This document shows, in pieces, positions 44,703-54,280 of a stretch of 64,000 nucleotides of DNA. Under the pieces are notes generated by a model. That model did no database searches. It saw only the letters and a program-made list of their open reading frames with translations, and was not told the DNA's origin. Location of the stretch: the NCBI RefSeq assembly GCF_028747205.1, contig NZ_CP112880.1:1612001-1676000 (forward strand). The letters are read 5' to 3'. A program made the translations under genes and the position numbers. The DNA comes from Streptomyces sp. CA-278952. Its GTDB lineage: Bacteria > Actinomycetota > Actinomycetes > Streptomycetales > Streptomycetaceae. Each line of letters starts with the position of its first letter. The first letter of the stretch is position 1.

Positions 44703-47700
44703 TCATGCCCCGTAGTGCACGTGCGCGCCCCACAACGTCGGAGTGTCGGGGTTCTGTTCGCGTCGGGCGCGGACCGCCTCGTGGAGGGCATGAGCGGCCC
44801 CCAAGGCGCCGGACCCGCTGGAGAAGTCCGGATCAGTCGTCACGTTCGCGTAGAAGTCCTTCGCGATCTCGGCGGCCTCCTCGTCGTCCACGGGCCAGAG
44901 CGTCCCGATCACTTGGGTGAAGCCCGCCGTATGGAAGGCACCGGTGATGTGCATCGCCTCGTCGGCCAGTGCGTCGCGCCCACGCAGCGTGTCGCACGCG
45001 GAGAGGTAGGCCAGCTCTGCCTGGTCCAGCCGGAGCCGGGCAATGTCCGCCGTGGTCAGCAGGCGTTCGGCATGGTCGTGAAGCAGCAGGTGGCCCCCGG
45101 AGTCGGCGTCTGCGGCGCTGACCGCGTGGCAGGCGATATGGGCCCACGTGTGATGGGGCAGGGCGTCGAGCACGCTTCGGTAGTTCGCCCGAGGGCCGGT
45201 CAGTGTCAGCTCCACCGGCAGGTGCTGCGCCAGTGCGCGGGTCTCGCTCTCGGCCCGGCCCAGCTCGGCGGCGCCGGGAGTGTGGCGCAAGGCGACGGCG
45301 AGCGTGCGGCGGGTGGGCGAGGAGGGACGTGCGCGGGCGCGCACCAGCTCGCGGACTGTGGTGGTGTACGAGGACACGACCCGGTCCAGCGTGTTCGCAC
45401 CCGGTGTCGCCGACAGACCGGCGGCGTGCAGCGGCAGGACGGTGAGCGGCCCGGTCGGGACCCACCACATCCGGGGTGGTGTCCGGCCCTCGGGTGGGGC
45501 CCCGGTGAAGCCGAGGGCGCCCAGCACCGGTTCGGCAACGGCTTCCCAGAGCCAGGCGAGCGTCCGGACGATGTCCTGCTGCGCCGCCGCCTGTTCGGTG
45601 AGGGGCAGTCCGGTGCCGGTTGCCTTGCGCAGGTTCTCCGTGAAGGCACCGGATTCCCGCAGCAGGTCGTCGTAGTGCACGCGCGGCAGCGGCAGCGCCC
45701 GCAGGTGTCCGTGCTGGAGCAGTAACGCGTGGCATCCGAGGGCACTGACGTTGATGACGGCGACGGCACCGTGCGCGCCCGCCTCGGCCGCCAGCCGGAC
45801 GGGGTCGGGGGGCTGGAGGAAGCCGGAGAATCCGGGCGTGTCACGCACCGTGCGTATGAGGTCCTCCCACTGGGCGGCCAGCGCGTGCCGTTCCCCACCC
45901 GCCAGGGGAACGGCACCGTGCGACACGTCGGCGGCGAGTGGCGGCGGCGAGAAACTGGCCACCTCCGGGCGGTCCAGCTCGCGGCACAACTCTTCGTACC
46001 GCTCGGCGAGTCGGGGGTGGCGGACGCGTAACTCGGTCACATCGGTACGCGCGTCGAGAGCCTGGCCCAACATGACGCCACGGCCCTGTTCCAGCTGGCG
46101 CAGCGCGGCGTACGGGTCGGGCGGGAGCAGGCTGAGCGAGCAGGCGGCGGCATCACGGGCGAGGCCGACGCTCTGCCCCAGTTGCCGCTCCCGGTCGCCG
46201 CGCGGCAGGGACTGCGTGCTCAGGCGCGGCATCAGTTCGAGGGCGAGATCGAAGGCCGTCTGTGCCTTCTTTCGTGCCCGATCGGCCCGTTCGCCCGTGT
46301 CCGACATGGCCTCCAGCATCCACAGGGCGGCGAGCATGCGTGCCGCGTGGACACGTAGCCGGACGGCCAGGGTGGTGTCGTGAGCGGACGAGTCGATGTC
46401 GTCCACGAGCCGCCGCGGGGAGGTGCTCCTGCTGGTGCCGGTCAGGCCCGCCTGGGCGAATCTGGCCGATGTCAGATGGGTCTGGATGATTCCGTGCATC
46501 ACGTGACCGGGCGGTGTGGCGGCAGCCGCCTCCTCGGCCGCACGGACCGAAGCCTTCAGCCGGTCCCGGTTCTCCTTCGATAGCCCTCGCGAGAAGGTGA
46601 TTTTCAGGAACTCCGGGAGCGGCATCAACAGGGCGTCGGGGTCGGACAGATGGCGCAGGCCCGCCGCGTGTTCGAACTCGGCGCGGGTGGCGGCGGCGTG
46701 CGCCGCGAGCCGTTCGACACGGTTGGGGTGACTCCGGGGAGTGGCGGCCAGCGCGCTACGGGACGCCGATACGGCCGCAGTGAGGTCGCGGAGGTCCCCA
46801 CACGCACGGTAGAGATCTTGCAGAACGAGGCTGAGGTTGGACTGGAAACGCGCCCAGGTGGGATGTGTCGGCGCCGTCCCCGCCAGGGCCTCACGGGCCA
46901 GGTCGGCGGCGCGGGCCAGTGTCCGGGCGTCTTTGTCGCGTGCCCACGCATGGTGCATGCGCAGCGCCTCCGCGAGGTTGGAGGCGGCCATGGTGACGTC
47001 GCTGCGTCGGCCGCCCGCCCGGGCCAGACTCAGTGACTCCTCCAGCGTCCTGATGGCCTCGCCGAGTGCCGAGGAGTCCTGGTATGCCTCGGCCTTCGAC
47101 TTCAGGGCGCCGGCCAGGGTGTTGAGCCGCGACGCCCGGATCGGGTCGCCGGGCGAGGTGTCCCTCAGTGCCGCGCGGATCTCCTCGATGGCTTCGTCCA
47201 GGTCGGCGGGGCCGGTGGCGGCCGACCAGCGGGTGACCAGCGCCCCCGTGAGGTTGGCCCGGCAGGCGGGCACCATGGGGTGGTAGGGGGGCGCGGCGGC
47301 GACGGCGTCGCGCAGGTGGGCGACGGCCTGGTCGATGTCCGCACGCCGGCCGAAGCGTTCGTAGCGCGACCAGCCGCACTTGCCCAGTCCGTTCAGCGCG
47401 GCGGCGCGCAGTTCCCCCGGTTCGGCAGTGCGCAGCACGCGGGTGAAGAGCCGTACCGCCTCGTCGAGGTGGCGTTGCTCGTGCGTGACGTCGAACATCT
47501 CGTGCAGTTGCTCGCCGCGTCCGATCGTCTCGATCGCCTCGTCCGAGGAGCCGGATCCCGGTGTCCGGAACGGACCGGCCGACGGCGTCGGGCCGCCGAG
47601 GTTCAGGGGAGGGACAGGACGGCCGTCGGACTCCATGCCGAAGAGCGCAATCAGGGCGGCCAGGGCCTCTTCCTCCTCGCGCTGCTTCGCCCGCCTGCGC

Positions 47701-47723
47701 TTTCCGCCGCGCTTTCCGAACAT
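44703..47723 (-). CDS. CHAT-domain protease with TPR-like repeats
   Basis: The protein has 1006 residues. The N-terminus is basic (GKRGGKRRRAKQREEEE), then TPR-like helical repeats run from about 70 to 560. The C-terminal CHAT (caspase-like) domain starts near 730 and has the catalytic dyad His866 (HIACHA) and Cys910 (LSACDT). CHAT/TPR proteins act as inducible peptidases in bacterial conflict and cell-death systems. It is divergent, by 101 bases, from a small protein and a membrane protein that are coupled to each other, which suggests a three-gene module. Confidence 0.93.
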   Translation of the reverse strand: MFGKRGGKRRRAKQREEEEALAALIALFGMESDGRPVPPLNLGGPTPSAGPFRTPGSGSSDEAIETIGRGEQLHEMFDVTHEQRHLDEAVRLFTRVLRTAEPGELRAAALNGLGKCGWSRYERFGRRADIDQAVAHLRDAVAAAPPYHPMVPACRANLTGALVTRWSAATGPADLDEAIEEIRAALRDTSPGDPIRASRLNTLAGALKSKAEAYQDSSALGEAIRTLEESLSLARAGGRRSDVTMAASNLAEALRMHHAWARDKDARTLARAADLAREALAGTAPTHPTWARFQSNLSLVLQDLYRACGDLRDLTAAVSASRSALAATPRSHPNRVERLAAHAAATRAEFEHAAGLRHLSDPDALLMPLPEFLKITFSRGLSKENRDRLKASVRAAEEAAAATPPGHVMHGIIQTHLTSARFAQAGLTGTSRSTSPRRLVDDIDSSAHDTTLAVRLRVHAARMLAALWMLEAMSDTGERADRARKKAQTAFDLALELMPRLSTQSLPRGDRERQLGQSVGLARDAAACSLSLLPPDPYAALRQLEQGRGVMLGQALDARTDVTELRVRHPRLAERYEELCRELDRPEVASFSPPPLAADVSHGAVPLAGGERHALAAQWEDLIRTVRDTPGFSGFLQPPDPVRLAAEAGAHGAVAVINVSALGCHALLLQHGHLRALPLPRVHYDDLLRESGAFTENLRKATGTGLPLTEQAAAQQDIVRTLAWLWEAVAEPVLGALGFTGAPPEGRTPPRMWWVPTGPLTVLPLHAAGLSATPGANTLDRVVSSYTTTVRELVRARARPSSPTRRTLAVALRHTPGAAELGRAESETRALAQHLPVELTLTGPRANYRSVLDALPHHTWAHIACHAVSAADADSGGHLLLHDHAERLLTTADIARLRLDQAELAYLSACDTLRGRDALADEAMHITGAFHTAGFTQVIGTLWPVDDEEAAEIAKDFYANVTTDPDFSSGSGALGAAHALHEAVRARREQNPDTPTLWGAHVHYGA

Positions 47724-47824
47724 GGCCGCGCCCCCGTTCGCCCGCGCTCCTCAGTGCCGGGACAGCGTCCCGTTCACCCAACTAGCATTGAAGCAGGGGA
47801 CGCTGAGGAAGCACAGGGGGTCGT

Positions 47825-48244
47825 GTGGCAGCAACAGCGGCATCGGACGGTGGTGGCACGACCTCCTCCAGGGCCGTGCTCGCCCGGATCTGCGTCGAGA
47901 TGGAGGAGATCCTGACGCTCGCCGGCGCTGCGGGAGAGGCGGCGGGCCTGGAGGCCGAGCGCATCCTCGGCGTACTGCGCGAAGGCGGCGACGTCACGGG
48001 CGCGCAGGGCGACCTGCACCGGCTGCTGCGGCGTGTCGGCGTCGCCGCAGGACTCAACGGCATTACCCGCGGCGCGGGCGTCGGCGGTCTGCCGGCCGTC
48101 CGGGGACACCCGGTCGCGCCGCCCGTGCTGGTCTGCCCGGTCGGCCGCTGCTCGCGCGCCGTCCTGCTCGACGACCCGCCGCAGGTGCCCCGTGAATGCC
48201 GGCTGCACGCGCAGCGGCTGCGCCGACTCGACTCCCCCGCGTGA
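47825..48244 (+). CDS. Small protein divergent from the CHAT gene
   Basis: The protein has 139 residues from the GTG at 47825 (AGGGGG site). The first half is helical (RAVLARICVEMEEILTLAGA), the second carries Cys/His pairs (VCPVGRC, then RECRLH) that could bind a metal. No family was recognised. It overlaps the following membrane-protein gene by GTGA. It could be a regulator or substrate of the CHAT protease; this is inference. Confidence 0.7.
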   Translation: MAATAASDGGGTTSSRAVLARICVEMEEILTLAGAAGEAAGLEAERILGVLREGGDVTGAQGDLHRLLRRVGVAAGLNGITRGAGVGGLPAVRGHPVAPPVLVCPVGRCSRAVLLDDPPQVPRECRLHAQRLRRLDSPA

Positions 48245-49161
48245 ACGGCCTGCTGTCGGAGCTGGGCAAGAGCCTGGCCACCCGCTGGCTCAGCTATCTA
48301 GTGCCGACGAGTCTGCTTTTCCTGGGGGCCGTGGGAACGGGGGCGGTCCTTGGTCACCGGCGGTGGTACGACCTGCCGGCGGTCGTGCGCCGCCTCGACA
48401 CCCTGGCCTCCCGCCCCGGCGAACGGTCGCTGGGCACGGCGCTGGCGGTCGCGGCCGGGATCGTCCTGCTGGCCGTGGCAACGGGGCTGCTGGTACGGGC
48501 GCTGGGCGGAGGCGTCGACCGGCTGTGGATCGGCGACTGGCCACGCGTACTTCGGTGGCCCGGTGCACGACTGACCCGCCGCCGGAGAGCGCGGTGGACC
48601 CTCGCCGACGAGCGGGTCAGGGAGGGCTGGCGTGCTCACGCCCGGCTCCTCGACATCCCGGAAAGCGGCCGGACGGAGTTGAGCGACCAGGAACCGGCAC
48701 GGTTGATCGCGGAGCGCGACCGCGTCTGTCTCGTCCCACCGGAGGGGCCCACGTGGGCGGGTGACCGCGTCCGCGCGGCGGACCGGAGGGTCCTCACCAC
48801 GTACGGCCTGGATCTGGGTGCGGCCTGGCCCCGACTGTGGCTGCTGACCTCCGAGGGCATCCACGCAGAGTTGCGCACGGCGCGCCAGGCGTACGACGCG
48901 GCCTCCCAGCTCGTCGCCTGGTCAACGCTCTATCTGACACTCGCCGCGTGGTGGTGGCCCGCGCTCCTGATCGCGGCAGCCACCTGCGCGGTCGGCATCC
49001 GGCGCGGCCACGCGGCGATGGAGACGTTCTGCCTGCTGGCCGAGTCCGTGGTCGATCTTCACGGGCGTGATCTGGCTTCCGCACTCGGATTCCCCCACGC
49101 GGGCCCACTGCGCCCAGGCGTCGGACGGAACGTCACCATCCAGCTGCGCAAGGACGTGTGA
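48241..49161 (+). CDS. Membrane protein coupled to the CHAT module
   Basis: The protein has 306 residues from the GTG that overlaps the previous stop. Predicted spans lie at about 18-38, 63-88 and, near the end, 228-256 (WSTLYLTLAAWWWPALLIAA). Between them is a large soluble part (about 95-220) with charged helices. This layout, soluble sensor plus membrane anchors, recurs in conflict systems where a protease activates a membrane effector, but no family was identified. Confidence 0.75.
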   Translation: MNGLLSELGKSLATRWLSYLVPTSLLFLGAVGTGAVLGHRRWYDLPAVVRRLDTLASRPGERSLGTALAVAAGIVLLAVATGLLVRALGGGVDRLWIGDWPRVLRWPGARLTRRRRARWTLADERVREGWRAHARLLDIPESGRTELSDQEPARLIAERDRVCLVPPEGPTWAGDRVRAADRRVLTTYGLDLGAAWPRLWLLTSEGIHAELRTARQAYDAASQLVAWSTLYLTLAAWWWPALLIAAATCAVGIRRGHAAMETFCLLAESVVDLHGRDLASALGFPHAGPLRPGVGRNVTIQLRKDV

Positions 49162-49299
49162 GCGGACCCGCTGCGCGGCCTCCGCGCTCATTCCCTCCAG
49201 CAGGGCCTCGAAGGCCCCGGCGTCACACCACTGCCGGAAACGGTTGTGGACGGTCGGCCAGGCGCCGAACTCCGCCGGCATCACGAGGTGGATCTGTCC
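49160..49299 (-). mobile_element. IS5-family transposase fragment
   Basis: On the minus strand a short frame reads PAEFGAWPTVHNRFRQWCDA and GAFEALLEGMSAEAAQR, the N-terminal DNA-binding part of IS5-like transposases. No catalytic DDE part and no terminal inverted repeats were found. It abuts the 3' end of the membrane-protein gene. Confidence 0.75.
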
Positions 49300-49727
49300 C
49301 TCGGTGCCGACTCCCGCTTCATCGCTGGGCGGTTCTCGCTCCGATGCCTGCGGCAATGGAATCCGAGCGATGCTTCCTCAGCACATGGTGACCCACTCGA
49401 CCAGTGCGTGCGGAAGGTCGAGTGCGGCAGGACGGGCAACCAACAGGCCTCTCTGCCGGTGGGTTGAGACTTCGAGCACCCCCCTCAACGGCACGGGGGC
49501 CTTGTCCGTCGCGGCCTCACCTCGACCTCACGGGCGTCACCCGATCAGTGGCCACGCTGAAAACGCGCACTGAGCCTCACACCAGGCCCTATCGAGCACG
49601 GCTTCACCGAGAGGCGGTAAAGAAAGGAGCCCCCTCAAGCCGTACTCGACCCACCGTCACCTGCAGAAACGAGCATCTGACACCTCAGCAGAACGTGCGT
49701 CGGAAGGGCCCAACGCGCGTCGAATAT

Positions 49728-49856
49728 GCGTCGATATATCGCCGTAACGCCCACAGCGCACATAACGCACACCACTCAAACCTGCAGGTCAGGCGGCCTT
49801 TGCGACAGGTTCAACGCCACGCACTCCACATGGCGCGTCATCCGAAAGATGTCAGC
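49728..49856. repeat. Repeat R2, second copy of the TrmA-gene 3'-end sequence
   Basis: About 125 bases align with 60831-60957. The block CGCACATAACGCACACCACT is identical in both. On the minus strand it still encodes DIFRMTRHVECVA, parallel to DLFPMTHHVECVA of the intact methyltransferase, then diverges near the stop. It is a likely attachment-site scar. Confidence 0.82.
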
Positions 49857-50101
49857 CTGCGCCCACCACAAGAAAGAGCAGGTCAGAAGGGGGGCTCCGA
49901 CTCCCCGTGTCACCCGTTGGCCCCCGGAACGTCAAACGAGCGTCACGGTTGACGGCCCGGAGATGCCGGGAGAGTCGCCGACCCGGTCGCGTCGCAGCCG
50001 AGGAGGCCGTCCGCGCAGGATCATGGGCAACCGTCCCTATCGCGACGTCGGTCCGGGCGCGACCGAGTGGGACGAGGGCAGCAGGACCCCGCATCCCTGG
50101 C

Positions 50102-50896
50102 TCATCCGGGCAGGTCGGGATGAGCGACAGGCTGGTATACCGGCTCACCCCGGGAATCGTTCCATTCGCTCTCCGTGGTGTCGTCCTCGAAGAGGATCGC
50201 GTGGACGCGTCGCAGCACGTCGAGGTGGGCGCGGTTGTAGTACTCGACCAGCGCGTGCACGACGACCGACTCGGCGACCGCTGCCTCCCTGTGCGAGGAC
50301 GAACCCAGGTCGGCCAGGCCGGGGTGGTCCCTGTGCTGTTGGCGGACATCGGGCGCCATTCGTTCCGCCAGCCGCTGCCGCACTTCGTCGGGGGCGTCCT
50401 CGTCGAGTGCCGCGAATTCCGCTTCGAGATCCCCGCGAGGTCCCGCGAGCTGTTCTTGGAGGGCTGCCATCGCCACGGGTGTGAGGATGCTGGAGTAGGC
50501 CATGAGGAGGGACCGCTGGGTCTCGGGCAGGTCGTCGGCGAGCGTCTGGAAGTCCTGGGGCATGTCGAGCGCGGCCCGGTTCTCCAAGACGGCCGCCAGT
50601 TCCCGCCGCATCCGCTGCCGGCGTTCGATGTCCGCCGCGAGTTCGGCGTCCAGGTCCCGGAGGATCTGCCGCGCCTCCTCGTCGCCGCTCTCGATCGAGG
50701 GGACGTCCCCGAGGGCCACGCCGAGGTCGGTCAGTCTGCGGATGCGCAGCAGGCGGACCAGATGGCTGACCTCGTACCGTTTGTAGCCGTTGGACGCCCG
50801 TTCCGGCTCTTCCAGCAAGCCGATCTCGTGGTAGTGCCGCACGGTCTTGGTCGTCGTGCCCGCGAGTCCCGCCAGCTGACGCGTACTCCACGCCAC
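50102..50896 (-). CDS. MerR-family regulator
   Basis: The protein has 264 residues from the GTG at 50896, which has GGAGGAGGGG upstream. The MerR HTH is about 1-70 (WSTRQLAGLAGTTTKTVRHY, HEIGLLEEPERASNGYKRYE). A linking helix (ELAADIERRQRMRRELAAVL) and a C-terminal helical domain of its own type (about 130-264) follow. It is divergent from the first S33-type hydrolase, and both promoters have 19-base spacers with a similar dyad, the MerR hallmark. Confidence 0.88.
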   Translation of the reverse strand: MAWSTRQLAGLAGTTTKTVRHYHEIGLLEEPERASNGYKRYEVSHLVRLLRIRRLTDLGVALGDVPSIESGDEEARQILRDLDAELAADIERRQRMRRELAAVLENRAALDMPQDFQTLADDLPETQRSLLMAYSSILTPVAMAALQEQLAGPRGDLEAEFAALDEDAPDEVRQRLAERMAPDVRQQHRDHPGLADLGSSSHREAAVAESVVVHALVEYYNRAHLDVLRRVHAILFEDDTTESEWNDSRGEPVYQPVAHPDLPG

Positions 50897-50931
50897 CAGA
50901 AGCCCCTCCTCCAGCATTCTCCCCGACACCC

Positions 50932-50962
50932 ATTCAAGACCGTGCCCCCGGGGCACGGTCAA
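50932..50962 (-). promoter_or_regulatory. MerR-type promoter with 19-base spacer (regulator side)
   Basis: On the minus strand TTGACC (50962-50957) and TTGAAT (50937-50932) are separated by 19 bases. The spacer and flanks contain GACCGTGCCC (50938-50947) and GGGCACGGTC (50951-50960), a perfect 10-base dyad with 3-base centre. Confidence 0.78.
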
Positions 50963-50990
50963 CCACCGGCCGGTTCCACGTCGGCCCTTG

Positions 50991-51021
50991 TTGACCCTGC
51001 CCCAAGGGCACGGAGTGGAAT
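50991..51021 (+). promoter_or_regulatory. MerR-type promoter with 19-base spacer (hydrolase side)
   Basis: TTGACC (50991-50996) and TGGAAT (51016-51021) are separated by 19 bases. The spacer holds TGCCC...GGGCACGG, a shorter version of the dyad in the opposing promoter. Confidence 0.7.
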
Positions 51022-51062
51022 GGTCGCGACCACGACCACGAACCGGTATGCGGAGACTGGAC

Positions 51063-52571
51063 ATGAAACGACAAGGCAGTGCAGGTCAGAGCCTGGCCCT
51101 CTTGGTGGTACTCAGCCTGGGCGGCTCACTGGCCGCGGTGCCCGCCGCCGCCGATGAGCCCAGAACGCCGCAGGTGGAGTGGGGCCAGTGCCCCGACGAC
51201 GTCGTGGCCGAAGCCGCTCCGACCGAGCTGCGGTGCGCCACCGTACCCGTCCCGCTGGACTACGCCGACCCGCAGGGCACGCAGATCGACCTCACCGTCT
51301 CCCGGCTGGCCGCCGCCGACCCGGACAAGCGGCGCGGCCTCCTCATGCTCAACCCGGGCGGCCCCGGAGGGTCCGGGCTGGCGCTGTCGGCGCTGCTGGT
51401 GGCCCAGGGCCTGCCCAGCAGCGTCACCGACCGCTACGACCTGATCGGCATGGACACCCGCGGCATCGGCCGTTCCACACCGGTCAGCTGCGGCTTCACC
51501 ACGGACAGCCCCTACTACTCCAACATCCCGCCCTACGCGGTCGACGACGCCGCGGTCACCGCACAGGCGGAAATCGCCGAGCAGGCGGCCGAGCAGTGCG
51601 CGGACAACGACGACGGCATGCTGCGCCACCTCACCACGGCGAACACCGCCCGCGACCTGGACCGGATCCGGGCCGCGCTCAACGAGGAGAAGACCAGTTA
51701 CCTGGGCTACTCCTACGGCACGGCACTCGGCGCCGCCTACGCGTCGATGTTCCCCGAGCGCGCCGACCGGATCGTGCTCGACAGCAACATCGGAGACACC
51801 CACCTCGACCGCGACGGCCTGCGCCGCTACGCGCTCGGCATGGAACAGACCCTGCCGGACTTCGCGAAGTGGGCCGCCCGTCGGCACGACAGCTACGGAC
51901 TGGGCCGCACCCTCGAACAGGTACGGGCGTCCTACCTCACCATCGCCGGCACACTCGACGACGCTCCGGTCGCGGGGATCGACGGCAGCCTCTTCCGGCT
52001 CCTGACGTTCGGCCACCTGTTCAAGCAGTCGCAGTACCCCAAGCTGGCGCAGACCTGGCAGGCGCTGCTCGAAGGTGACGAGGCGGCGGCCCGCGGCCTG
52101 GCTGCCGTCCCCAAGGGATCGGCGGACGGGGCGTTGTCGCCGAACGACAACGCCCTGACGGTGTTCCTCTCCGTCACCTGCAACGACGTCGAGTGGCCCG
52201 AGGACGTCAACACCTACCGGCAGGGCGTCGCCGAGGACCGCGAACGCTACCCGCTGTTCGGCGCCGCCACCGCCAACATCACACCGTGCGCCTTCTGGCC
52301 GTACACCCCCGCCGAACCGCCGGTGAAGATCGACGCCGAGGGTCCGCGCAACGTGCTGCTCCTGCAGAACCGATGGGACGCGTCGACCCCGCACCGGGGC
52401 GGGAAGTTGCTGCGCGAGAAGTTCGGCGACCGGGCGCGGCTGGTCACTGTCGACGACAGCGGGCACGGCGTGTACGTCCTGGGCAAGAACTCCTGCGCGC
52501 TGAACACCGCCACGGGCTACCTCGTCGGGGGCGAGATGCCCACGAAGGACACGTTCTGCCGCGCGGACTGA
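51063..52571 (+). CDS. Secreted S33-type alpha/beta hydrolase (tripeptidyl aminopeptidase-like)
   Basis: The protein has 502 residues with a signal peptide (about 1-30, AAA/DEP). The oxyanion region is NPGGPGGSG, the nucleophile is Ser217 (GYSYGT), and the Asp and His lie in RWDAST and DSGHGVY. A C-terminal TAP-like domain is present. These Streptomyces enzymes remove N-terminal peptides from secreted proteins. GGAGA precedes the ATG. Confidence 0.93.
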   Translation: MKRQGSAGQSLALLVVLSLGGSLAAVPAAADEPRTPQVEWGQCPDDVVAEAAPTELRCATVPVPLDYADPQGTQIDLTVSRLAAADPDKRRGLLMLNPGGPGGSGLALSALLVAQGLPSSVTDRYDLIGMDTRGIGRSTPVSCGFTTDSPYYSNIPPYAVDDAAVTAQAEIAEQAAEQCADNDDGMLRHLTTANTARDLDRIRAALNEEKTSYLGYSYGTALGAAYASMFPERADRIVLDSNIGDTHLDRDGLRRYALGMEQTLPDFAKWAARRHDSYGLGRTLEQVRASYLTIAGTLDDAPVAGIDGSLFRLLTFGHLFKQSQYPKLAQTWQALLEGDEAAARGLAAVPKGSADGALSPNDNALTVFLSVTCNDVEWPEDVNTYRQGVAEDRERYPLFGAATANITPCAFWPYTPAEPPVKIDAEGPRNVLLLQNRWDASTPHRGGKLLREKFGDRARLVTVDDSGHGVYVLGKNSCALNTATGYLVGGEMPTKDTFCRAD

Positions 52572-52587
52572 CCTTCCCCGGAGGCCG

Positions 52588-53328
52588 TCACCGTGGGTCG
52601 CCCGTAGCGGACAGAAGTGTGTGCAGACGCCGCATCACGTCGAACTGGGGCGGATTGTAGAGATCGGTCATGGCTTTGCCGATGGTGCGAGCGGTGTGCT
52701 GCCGGCCGCGCGGGGCGTCCGAGGCGAGGTCGCTCAGCCCGGGATGCTTGGCCCGGAGACCTCGGACGTAAGGCACGAGACATTCAGCGAGAGTCCGGCG
52801 CGCCGGCTCGTCCGCATCGGCGGGAAGCTCGTCGAGATCGCGTGCCACCGGCTGCGGCTTCTCACGGAGCGAGTCCGCGTAGGCGTCCATCCCACTGGGG
52901 CCGAGGACCGTACCGAGGACGGTGACAAGAGAGCGGTCGGGGTCAGGGAGCTCTGCTGTCCCGTCCACGGAGGCGAGGCGGAGGGGAAGATCGGTCGTGG
53001 CCGTTCTGCGCATGTGGGCGCCGACCTCGGCGCGGGCGTGTCGCAGGCGTTCGATGGCGGCGGCCGACTCCTCGTCGAGAGCCGGCAGATCACGCGGGAC
53101 CGGGTCGGCATCCGGGCCGTCACGCATGTCCGCGATCCGGGAGAGGGAGAAGCCCAGAGCGGCGAGGCGCTTGATTCGGAGGAGTCGGACGGGATGGCTG
53201 ACGCCGTACTGCTCGTACCCGCTGGAGAAGCGCTCCGGCCCGTCGAGCAGGCCGATGTCGTGGCAATGCCGTACGGCCCTGAGGCTGGTGCCGGCCAGCT
53301 CCGCCATCTCCCGGGTGCTCCACGCCAC
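52588..53328 (-). CDS. MerR-family regulator, paralogue of the 50.1-kb gene
   Basis: The protein has 246 residues from the GTG at 53328 (GGGAG site). The HTH starts with AWSTREMAELAGTSLRAVRH and continues CHDIGLLDGPERFSSGYEQY, very close to the 50.1-kb regulator. The C-terminal domain also aligns in outline (PDPDRSLVTVLGTVLGP; PGLSDLASDAPRG). It converges with the first S33 hydrolase gene (16 bases apart). Confidence 0.85.
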   Translation of the reverse strand: MAWSTREMAELAGTSLRAVRHCHDIGLLDGPERFSSGYEQYGVSHPVRLLRIKRLAALGFSLSRIADMRDGPDADPVPRDLPALDEESAAAIERLRHARAEVGAHMRRTATTDLPLRLASVDGTAELPDPDRSLVTVLGTVLGPSGMDAYADSLREKPQPVARDLDELPADADEPARRTLAECLVPYVRGLRAKHPGLSDLASDAPRGRQHTARTIGKAMTDLYNPPQFDVMRRLHTLLSATGDPR

Positions 53329-53624
53329 GATCGATGTCTCCCTCACCGTCCGGTGCGGTCGGCGCGGTCGCGCCGTGGACCTATGGAGAACCATGACGCA
53401 ACGGCAGGCCGGCGCAGGCGAGAGCGTGGTCCCGCAGCAAGCTGTTGAGCTGAGGGAGCACCCCGGCCGGCGTCGTACTACCTCGGGTACCTGGTACGCG
53501 TCTACCTGGTACGCGTCGTCCGAACCGCAGCCACCGGGCCAGTACGCCGGCAGTGGAGTCTCCACGCTCTGCTCGCGCCCCTACCCGCCAGGCGGAACCG
53601 GCGCAGAGGGGTGGTTGGTTCGGT

Positions 53625-54236
53625 TCACGGCCGAGTCGGTCCGGCGGATGGTGCGGGGCCGGCGGAGAGGACGTGGTCGACGGCGGCGTTGAGGGTCTCG
53701 GTCTCGGAGATGAGGACGGATTCGCTTGCGGGCAGGGCACGTTGGACCGAGAGTCCGTTGAGGACGGTGAGAAGGAACCTGACGTCGCGGGTGTGGTCTC
53801 CCGGAGGCAGTGCGCCTTCCTCGGCGAGCACGGTCAGCCAGTGTTCGACCCGGCGCTCCGCCTCCCGTTCATGGCCGAGGTATGCAGCGCGTACTGGTTC
53901 GGTCGACTCGGGTTCGATGAAGGCCCGATACATCGTGCCCCACGCGGTTCGCGCGTCTTCGTTGGTGCCGAGCGGTGCGAGAACCTGCCGCAGGCAGTTC
54001 AGCAGCCGGTCGCGGGGCGGCAGTGTCCGGTCCCGGATCGGGTCGCCGGGCAGGAGGTGCTCGTAGATCCGCGCGAGCAAGCTGTCCTGCAGGGCGCGCT
54101 GGGTGGGGAAGTGGAACCTCAGCGAGCCGGTGCTCACTCCCGCACGCGCGGCGACCGCTCGCACGCTCAGCTTCGCCGTCATGTCCTCGGCGATCATCTC
54201 CGCAGCGGCCTGGAGGATCTTCTCGCGTGTTTCCAT
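53625..54236 (-). CDS. TetR/AcrR-family regulator
   Basis: The protein has 203 residues. HTH about 5-55: REKILQAAAEMIAEDMTAKL then RAVAARAGVSTGSLRFHFPT. The ligand domain follows. Palindromic operator-like DNA lies directly upstream, shared with the divergent 215-residue membrane protein gene. Confidence 0.9.
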   Translation of the reverse strand: METREKILQAAAEMIAEDMTAKLSVRAVAARAGVSTGSLRFHFPTQRALQDSLLARIYEHLLPGDPIRDRTLPPRDRLLNCLRQVLAPLGTNEDARTAWGTMYRAFIEPESTEPVRAAYLGHEREAERRVEHWLTVLAEEGALPPGDHTRDVRFLLTVLNGLSVQRALPASESVLISETETLNAAVDHVLSAGPAPSAGPTRP

Positions 54237-54280
54237 GCCTGCTCTCCTTCGCTTCTCCCAGCTCTCCTTACTGTACTGGC

